A stretch of DNA of 64,000 bases, taken from assembly GCF_951230155.1 (NCBI RefSeq), contig NZ_CATNVD010000002.1, forward strand, positions 218,501 through 282,500. Reading direction: 5' to 3'. The notes under the pieces are model-generated. The model saw nothing but the letters and a program-made list of their open reading frames with translations. It did no database searches and was not told where the DNA came from. The first letter of the stretch is position 1. The number at the start of each line of letters is the position of its first letter. Shown one piece after another: positions 57,884 to 64,000 of this stretch. Both the position numbers and the translations under genes were made by a program. This stretch comes from Parablautia sp. Marseille-Q6255. GTDB taxonomy: Bacteria; Bacillota; Clostridia; Lachnospirales; Lachnospiraceae.

Positions 57884-59584
57884 TTGATCACAGGCCTGCT
57901 TGTTCTGTTTTTAATCCCTTTTTTACCGGGCACTGTTGGTTTTGCAGCGGAGGAAGAGACGCAGGAGGAGCAGCTCCCGGACGCTTATTATGATACAATC
58001 GAATCAAATGAGATTCCAGGCTGGCCGCAGGGGCCGCAGATCGAGTCGGCAGCGGCAGCGGTGATGGATATAGATACAGGTACATTTCTTTACAGTAAAA
58101 ATGCAACGGAGAAGATGTATCCGGCCAGTACCACAAAAATAATGACAACGCTCCTGCTTGTGGAAAACTGTGATCTGGATGATGAAATTACATTTTCAGA
58201 AATTGTATATGATCTGGAAGAGGGAAGCTCCCATCTGGGTATCCAGCCGGGAGAAAAGATGACGCTCAGGGACGCCGCATATGGTATCATGCTGGCTTCT
58301 GCAAATGATATTTCAAATGGTGTAGCGGAATATATGGCGGGCAGTCTGAGTGGTTTCGCAGATATGATGAACCAGAAGGCGGAGGAGCTTGGGTGCGTAA
58401 ATACACATTTTTCCAATCCGCATGGATTGTACAGTGATGAGCATTATACATGTGCTTATGATATGGCCCTGATCGCGCAGGCTGCATATAAAAATCCTGT
58501 TTTTCGTGAGATAGCGACTACGCGGGAGTATACGATTCCGGAGACAAATCTCACGGAAGAGCCGAGATCCTTTTTAAATCACCATAAAATGATGCAAAAG
58601 GATGAGTCGTATTATAAAAAGTGGTGTACAGCCGGAAAGACAGGGTACACATCGCAGTGTCTGAACACTCTTGTAACTTACGGAGAAAAGGGAGGAAAGC
58701 GTCTTGTCAGCGTTGTTTTTCGTGTAAATGGTGCAGATAAGGCGTATCTGGAATCGACGCAGATACTGGAATATGGGTTTAAAAATTTTTTGACAGAGAA
58801 TCGAAAAACAGACAGTGCAAACAGAAATTTTTATGATATAATGGGTCTGAAATATCTGGGAACAGCGGGCAATCTGCAGTCTGATGTCTGGAAACGGTAT
58901 CCGGCAGAAAATGCAGCGGTTCTTATTACAGTTCCCAAGACGGCAGATACGGGAGATCTGTCGTATGAGGTACGGGAACAGTCCTCTGATAAGACAGTAA
59001 TTTCTTATAAATATAATGATGTGCCAGTAGGAACAGCAGAGGGGAAATTCGGCGCGGTTTATGCGCCGGCACAGCTGATCTGTGAAAGGGATGTCGAAAT
59101 ACTTCCGAAGGCAGAGCAGACTTCTTCTGATAATATACAGATTGAGAGTCTGGATGAGGTACTGACGCAGACTACCCAGGTATTTCGGACAGGATATGAA
59201 TTAGCTGTTCGCTATGCGCAAAGGAATCCTCTTATTGTTTTAGTGGGCGGGGCTTTATTGCTGGTGCTTTTGATCATATTTATTATTGTCCTGTTTTTCC
59301 GGTGTACAGCAGAATCCAGAATCAGGAGGCGCAGGATACAGGAAGAAAAAGAACGGAAAAAGCGGGAAGAAGAGATCGAAAGAATGACTGCAGCAGAGAT
59401 CGAGGCCGAGCTGCGGGCAGTGATGGAGCAGGAGCGTCAGAGGAAAGAACGCGAGGAGCTTGCAAAAATAGAGGCAGAGAAGGCTGCAGAATACGACAGG
59501 CTTATGGAAGAGAAAGCTCACGAGACGGAGAGGCTGATCGATGAGCTGGAAAAGGAGCGCATGGAGCGAAGGGCATCAAAGTAA
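57866..59584 (+). CDS. D-alanyl-D-alanine carboxypeptidase (DacF-like) with C-terminal membrane anchor
   Basis: A 572-residue S11 peptidase: signal peptide (ITGLLVLFLIPFLPGTVGFA), SxxK in YPASTTKIMT near residue 88, SxN in SANDIS near 145, KTG in AGKTGYTS near 257. It trims the terminal D-Ala of peptidoglycan. Unlike a typical DacF it continues to a true membrane helix (IVLVGGALLLVLLIIFIIVLFF near 455-480) and a highly charged cytoplasmic coiled coil (RRRIQEEKERKKREEEIERM). AGGAGAGTTGAT supports the chosen ATG over an upstream one. First core gene after the ICE. Confidence 0.92.
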   Translation: MKKWNYLITGLLVLFLIPFLPGTVGFAAEEETQEEQLPDAYYDTIESNEIPGWPQGPQIESAAAAVMDIDTGTFLYSKNATEKMYPASTTKIMTTLLLVENCDLDDEITFSEIVYDLEEGSSHLGIQPGEKMTLRDAAYGIMLASANDISNGVAEYMAGSLSGFADMMNQKAEELGCVNTHFSNPHGLYSDEHYTCAYDMALIAQAAYKNPVFREIATTREYTIPETNLTEEPRSFLNHHKMMQKDESYYKKWCTAGKTGYTSQCLNTLVTYGEKGGKRLVSVVFRVNGADKAYLESTQILEYGFKNFLTENRKTDSANRNFYDIMGLKYLGTAGNLQSDVWKRYPAENAAVLITVPKTADTGDLSYEVREQSSDKTVISYKYNDVPVGTAEGKFGAVYAPAQLICERDVEILPKAEQTSSDNIQIESLDEVLTQTTQVFRTGYELAVRYAQRNPLIVLVGGALLLVLLIIFIIVLFFRCTAESRIRRRRIQEEKERKKREEEIERMTAAEIEAELRAVMEQERQRKEREELAKIEAEKAAEYDRLMEEKAHETERLIDELEKERMERRASK

Positions 59585-59625
59585 TAAGGGAAGTATAAAT
59601 AGTTAATAGAAGGGATGGGTAAATT

Positions 59626-60363
59626 ATGAACTGGGTTGCGCCGATCAAAGATGAAGAAACGCTGGAAAAGTTTAAAGCAAAGCTAAGAGAGATGGATGAT
59701 AAATACTATATTATGTTTGAAATCGGGGTGGGAACCGGGCTTCAGCTTCAGGAAATACTCAAATTTAAAAATAAAGATATAAGAGGGAAAGACAGCATTG
59801 AAGCAAATATAGGTACAAAAAATATCAAGAGGACATTTTTAATACCGCCTGAATTAAAAGAAATCATCAATAAATATACAGAAGGAAAAGATCCCGAGGC
59901 ATTCCTGATTCTGGGACATGCCAGTTCACCGGCGGCTCTGTCCAGAGAGCAGGCTTACCGTGCATTAAAGAGTGCGGGGAAGAGTATGGGGCTGACTTCG
60001 ATTGGCGCGCAGACGATGAGAAAGACATTTGCATGGAGATATTATAAATCAACAGGGGATATTTATTACCTTCAGAATCTGCTGAATCATGCATCACCGT
60101 CTATTACTTACCGTTATATTGGGGAGAAACCAAATGTAGAGGTGTATCTGCGAAAAATGACTCCGGAAGAGAATGAGAGGAGCCGTTATATCCTTTATAA
60201 AAACGGGAACGGTAAAAAGCGTATTGAAACGCTTCAAAATGTGCTTTCAGAAATCAGCTCTGAAATGGATAACCCACTCAATAATGACGCATATTTTGGA
60301 AAGGTTGATTGTCTGTTAAAAGAAATGGAAGAGCTTGTGGAGAATTTTAAGAGAACAAAATAG
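59626..60363 (+). CDS. Degenerate tyrosine recombinase-like protein
   Basis: A 245-residue protein with the tyrosine recombinase catalytic fold but no N-terminal arm domain. Box I reads GVGTGLQLQEILKF, where the catalytic Arg (TGLRxxE) is Gln. Box II reads TMRKTFAWRYY (Arg kept, the His/Lys partner changed), LLNHASPSITYRYIG keeps the His and Tyr. The missing Arg suggests it no longer recombines DNA by the usual chemistry. A 60-residue C-terminal helical extension follows. AGAAGGGATGGGTAAATT precedes the ATG. Confidence 0.8.
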   Translation: MNWVAPIKDEETLEKFKAKLREMDDKYYIMFEIGVGTGLQLQEILKFKNKDIRGKDSIEANIGTKNIKRTFLIPPELKEIINKYTEGKDPEAFLILGHASSPAALSREQAYRALKSAGKSMGLTSIGAQTMRKTFAWRYYKSTGDIYYLQNLLNHASPSITYRYIGEKPNVEVYLRKMTPEENERSRYILYKNGNGKKRIETLQNVLSEISSEMDNPLNNDAYFGKVDCLLKEMEELVENFKRTK

Positions 60364-60390
60364 GTACTCCATATATAAGGCAAAAGATGA

Positions 60391-60437
60391 GCCAGAGAAT
60401 GCTGCAAATTGCAGATCTCTGGCTTTTTCTTTTTTTG
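60391..60437 (+). terminator. Terminator after the recombinase-like gene
   Basis: GCCAGAGA (60391-60398) and TCTCTGGC (60416-60423) with an inner TGCAA-TTGCA pair, followed by TTTTTCTTTTTTT. May also serve the convergent exonuclease gene. Confidence 0.85.
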
Positions 60438-60449
60438 TAAAGGGCAGCG

Positions 60450-61409
60450 TCAGTTCTGTCCGTTTGTAAAGCTTTTTTTGAGTTTTCGTTTTAGCTTTAT
60501 AATTTCCTTTTTTTCGATGATTTCGTAGGCTTCCTCAGGTGAGACTGCCTTTAAGGTTTTGATCGCGTAATACTTGCCGTCAGAGCGCTGACGCAGCCTT
60601 ATTTTACCTTTTAAGTATCCGTGCTTTTCACAGTATGCAAGACACAGATAGTTGCGGCTTCCGGCCGGAAACCACCGCACCTTTTTCTGTGCATTTTTTT
60701 TACATTTATAACAGACTGTAGAAGCAACTACACGGTCTTTCATGGCCTGTGTTTTTGTGTCAAACGGTTTAGACACCATCTTCACATAGGTTTCATAGGT
60801 CAGATAGATTTCCTGCCGGCGGTTCTGAGGCGTCCGGTAATAATCCACGGAAGAATTATTTCTCACCTGCTCTGCAGTCAGATGCTTCATAATAAGAGAA
60901 GTATAATATGCATCGCTCAGAGCGTTATGGAAGGCAATGTTTTTTGGGAGACGGAGAAAATCAACGGCAGATTCCAGGGAACGCCTTGTTTTCCGGTCTT
61001 CGTATACAATGCTGAATATTTTCTGAATGTCGAAATAAATCAGAGGAAATGGAAATGGTGATTTTATATGGTAATATGCAAGATTCCTCTGAAGCTCTGT
61101 CAGATCAGCAGGACCCCATGTGCAGAAAAGGGCATCCTGGCACCAGCTTAGAAATTCAGGGATAATTTCGGTGAAGGTTCTTGCTGATGCAAAATCAATG
61201 GAGCGAAGAGCAACGATTTCTTTTGTCTTATAATGAAGTTTTTTATAAACAGAGGGCTTGACGACTTCATGAAATTGCCCTGTTTCAGTAAAGGTTTCAT
61301 CAAGTCGGACGGCGCCGATCTCAATAATCTCAAATGGAAGGGAGGAGTTTTCATCTTCTTTTCCGGTAGGACATTGATTCCACTCCAAATCCAAAATAAT
61401 ATAATTCAT
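60450..61409 (-). CDS. DEDDh 3'-5' exonuclease
   Basis: A 319-residue protein. Its N-terminal ~180 residues are a DnaQ/KapD-like exonuclease: ExoI MNYIILDLEWNQ (DxE), ExoII/III with HNALSDAYYT carrying the His and Asp of DEDDh. The C-terminal part has a Cys4-like cluster (VCYKCKKNAQKK...YCEKHGY) and a basic tail, which may bind nucleic acid. The start at AGGAGACCGGAT-ATG is chosen, 13 codons inside the longest frame. Convergent with the recombinase-like gene. Confidence 0.85.
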   Translation of the reverse strand: MNYIILDLEWNQCPTGKEDENSSLPFEIIEIGAVRLDETFTETGQFHEVVKPSVYKKLHYKTKEIVALRSIDFASARTFTEIIPEFLSWCQDALFCTWGPADLTELQRNLAYYHIKSPFPFPLIYFDIQKIFSIVYEDRKTRRSLESAVDFLRLPKNIAFHNALSDAYYTSLIMKHLTAEQVRNNSSVDYYRTPQNRRQEIYLTYETYVKMVSKPFDTKTQAMKDRVVASTVCYKCKKNAQKKVRWFPAGSRNYLCLAYCEKHGYLKGKIRLRQRSDGKYYAIKTLKAVSPEEAYEIIEKKEIIKLKRKLKKSFTNGQN

Positions 61410-61653
61410 ATCCGGTCTCCTGTATGTTGCTGACGATAGTATACCCATAATTTTTGTGTTTCGTCAAGTTGTATAGAAAAAAGAACGATTTTCGTCATTG
61501 TGCTATTATTATCAAAATTTATAAAATAACATAGGCAGAAACACCAAGGAGGAGGAAAAATATTTGTGTAGTTGTGGTATAGCGGAAAAAGAAAAAATTT
61601 AGTATACTTTTTACTATCAAAGCTAATGTAAGCTGATGTAGGAGGATGTCAGA

Positions 61654-62766
61654 ATGGCAAGTTTATCATTATCACATATTAACAAAACATATCCGAATGG
61701 TTTTGAGGCAGTAAAAGATTTCAACCTCGAGATTGCGGATAAAGAGTTTATCATTTTCGTAGGACCGTCTGGATGTGGTAAATCCACAACACTTCGTATG
61801 ATCGCAGGTCTGGAGGAGATCACCGGCGGTGAGCTGAAGATTGGTGACAGAGTTGTAAATGATGTAGAGCCGAAAGACAGAGATATTGCAATGGTATTCC
61901 AGAGCTACGCTCTGTATCCGCATATGACAGTATATGATAACATGGCATTCAGTCTTAAGCTGAGAAAGGTTCCGAAGGCAGAGATCGACAGACAGGTAAG
62001 AGAGGCTGCCAAGATCCTCGATCTTGAGAAGCTGCTTGATCGTAAACCGAAGGCTCTTTCCGGTGGACAGAGACAGCGTGTTGCTATGGGACGTGCGATT
62101 GTCCGTGAACCGAAGGTGTTCCTGATGGACGAGCCGCTGTCAAACCTTGATGCAAAGCTTCGTGTACAGATGAGAACAGAGATCTCCAAGCTTCATCAGA
62201 GACTGGGCGCTACGATCATCTATGTAACACATGACCAGACAGAGGCCATGACACTTGGTACCCGGATCGTTGTTATGAAGGATGGCGTTATTCAGCAGGT
62301 AGATACACCGCAGAATCTTTACAATGCACCAGGCAATCTGTTTGTAGCAGGATTTATCGGATCTCCGCAGATGAATATGGTAGATGCAGTTGTTGACGTT
62401 AAGGGCAACGACGCATATCTGAAGATTGGCAAGACAACGATCAAGCTTCCGGAGGCAAAGGCTAAGAAGCTGATCGATGGAGGATACAATGGCAAGACTG
62501 TCATCATGGGTATCCGTCCGGAGGATCTCTCAGATGATCCGGATGCAATTGCAGCAGCAGGCGCAGGCGTACTGGAAGCAAAGATTGAGGTATATGAGCT
62601 GCTTGGTGCAGAGGTTTATCTGTACTTTACAGTAGAAGGAAGCAACTTTACAGCAAGAGTAAATCCGCGTACAACTACCAGAACAGGGGATGTTGTTAAG
62701 TTTGCACTGGATCTTGAGAAGATTCATGTTTTCGATAAAGAGACAGAGCTTACAATTACAAACTAA
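61654..62766 (+). CDS. MsmK/UgpC-type sugar ABC transporter ATPase
   Basis: A 370-residue ATPase: Walker A GPSGCGKST at 38-46, Q-loop, signature LSGGQRQRVAMGRA near 135, Walker B VFLMDEPLSNLDAKL near 158, switch His in THDQTEA, then a TOBE domain (IMGIRPEDLSDDP; EVYELLGAEVYLYF). This is the shared energy subunit for several CUT1 carbohydrate importers, usually encoded apart from the permeases, as here. AGGAGGATGTCAGA precedes the ATG. The gene is strongly biased in codon use, as expected of a highly expressed gene. Confidence 0.95.
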   Translation: MASLSLSHINKTYPNGFEAVKDFNLEIADKEFIIFVGPSGCGKSTTLRMIAGLEEITGGELKIGDRVVNDVEPKDRDIAMVFQSYALYPHMTVYDNMAFSLKLRKVPKAEIDRQVREAAKILDLEKLLDRKPKALSGGQRQRVAMGRAIVREPKVFLMDEPLSNLDAKLRVQMRTEISKLHQRLGATIIYVTHDQTEAMTLGTRIVVMKDGVIQQVDTPQNLYNAPGNLFVAGFIGSPQMNMVDAVVDVKGNDAYLKIGKTTIKLPEAKAKKLIDGGYNGKTVIMGIRPEDLSDDPDAIAAAGAGVLEAKIEVYELLGAEVYLYFTVEGSNFTARVNPRTTTRTGDVVKFALDLEKIHVFDKETELTITN

Positions 62767-62792
62767 TACCCGTTAAATGTTGAGCAGGTATT

Positions 62793-62818
62793 GGGGGATT
62801 GCTGTTTGGCAATCCCCC
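62793..62818 (+). terminator. Strong hairpin after the ATPase gene
   Basis: GGGGGATTGC, loop TGTTTG, GCAATCCCCC. The following T-run is weak (ATATTTAAAA). Confidence 0.75.
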
Positions 62819-62948
62819 ATATTTAAAATACTGAATTTTACAGCGACAGTTTATTTTTAGACAGGATATCACTATATAGTGTATATATACTTGTGCAGAT
62901 ACAATATGTAGGTGAAAGAGAAAAAATAAAAAAGTGATAAAAAAGTAG

Positions 62949-62977
62949 TTGACAAATAGAGATATTCTGCATATAAT
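62949..62977 (+). promoter_or_regulatory. Promoter of tRNA-Ser
   Basis: TTGACA (62949-62954), 17-base spacer, TATAAT (62972-62977): a consensus sigma-A promoter. The interval from 62819 to here shows no gene. Confidence 0.85.
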
Positions 62978-63029
62978 AATACATGCGCTGTGAGGCGGCA
63001 AGTTAATAGAAACAGAAATTCAGAATCAT

Positions 63030-63117
63030 GGAGAAATACTCAAGAGGCTGAAGAGGCGCCCCTGCTAAGGGTGTAGGTCGTTAACGCGGCGCGAGGGTTC
63101 AAATCCCTCTTTCTCCG
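63030..63117 (+). tRNA. tRNA-Ser(GCT)
   Basis: GGAGAAA...TTTCTCC acceptor pairing, anticodon loop CTGCTAA (GCT), long class II variable arm (GGGTGTAGGTCGTTAACGCGGC) and T arm GAGGG-TTCAAAT-CCCTC. No CCA is encoded. Confidence 0.95.
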
Positions 63118-63184
63118 TTTCATATTTCCAGTAAATATGAAAGAAAAAAGATTTGAAAAAAATCAAAAAAACTTGAAAAAGTTG

Positions 63185-63213
63185 TTGACAAACGAAAAAA
63201 CATATGATAATAT
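63185..63213 (+). promoter_or_regulatory. rRNA operon promoter
   Basis: TTGACA (63185-63190), 17-base spacer, TAATAT (63208-63213), preceded by A-tract UP-element-like DNA (63150-63180). The leader that follows carries the conserved ACCTTGATAACTGAACAGTG block of Firmicute rRNA leaders. Confidence 0.8.
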
Positions 63214-63413
63214 ATCAGAGTTGCTTCGCAAGAGACAACAACAAAGAACCTTGATAACTGAACAGTGAAACAACCTTGAAAAATTCTTGAAAAAGTTTTA
63301 TTCATGCTTATGGGAAAGCGCGAAGCGGTTTTCTGTAAGATTTCAAGGAACTGACCTTTAAAAACAGTAAAGGAAAGATAGCCAAGACGTTATCTGACCG
63401 AATCAAACACATT

Positions 63414-64000
<587 letters not shown>

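Overview
The window is from a Lachnospiraceae-type Firmicute (Clostridia). The partial 16S rRNA gene at the right edge, the AGGAGG ribosome-binding sites and the gene families all fit this. About 57.7 kb is mobile DNA; only the last ~6.3 kb looks like core chromosome.

Region 1 (1 to ~7.65 kb) is the early end of a Mu-like transposable phage, read leftwards and running off the left edge: a Ner-like repressor, a DDE transposase (MuA type), a MuB-like AAA ATPase, a GemA/gp16-like regulator, and several tiny membrane proteins. A divergent c-type repressor gene carries a one-base frameshift, and beside it lies a repeat-rich end that resembles transposase-binding sites.

Region 2 (~7.7 to 57.7 kb) is a Tn1549/CTn-type integrative and conjugative element (ICE), almost all on the minus strand. 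From its right end leftwards it has a DUF6017 replication-type protein, a TOPRIM/DUF3991 protein, accessory proteins, PcfB, a VirD4-like coupling protein, a Maff2 pilin-like protein, VirB6, SpoVG, an MT-A70 methylase, PrgI, VirB4, an M23+NlpC/P60 cell-wall hydrolase, DUF4315, CD1107, a giant adhesin fused to a sortase B, a thymidylate module (MazG/DUF1599-like, ThyX, dUTPase), topoisomerase III, MobC and a relaxase. Cargo includes an FMN-riboswitch-controlled riboflavin module between the mobilization genes (transporter plus a riboflavin kinase fused to an OmpR-type DNA-binding domain) and a GntR-regulated ABC transporter. virB4 and virB6 are each split by a group II intron; removing the introns at the boundaries I propose restores both reading frames. 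The right end abuts a 3' half-tRNA, probably tRNA-Arg(CCT), which looks like the attachment site. No ICE integrase is visible, so the integrase end probably lies left of the window, which would place the Mu-like phage inside the ICE.

Region 3 (57.7 to 64 kb) is chromosome: a D-Ala-D-Ala carboxypeptidase, a degenerate tyrosine recombinase, a DEDD exonuclease, an MsmK/UgpC-type ABC ATPase, tRNA-Ser(GCT) and the start of an rRNA operon.

The two observations I rate highest are the riboflavin kinase-DNA-binding fusion under an FMN riboswitch, and a C-terminal tail (consensus [K/R]-[P/N/K]-S-[L/V/I]-x-x-x-[L/M], 27-34 residues from the C-terminus) shared by at least nine otherwise unrelated ICE proteins.
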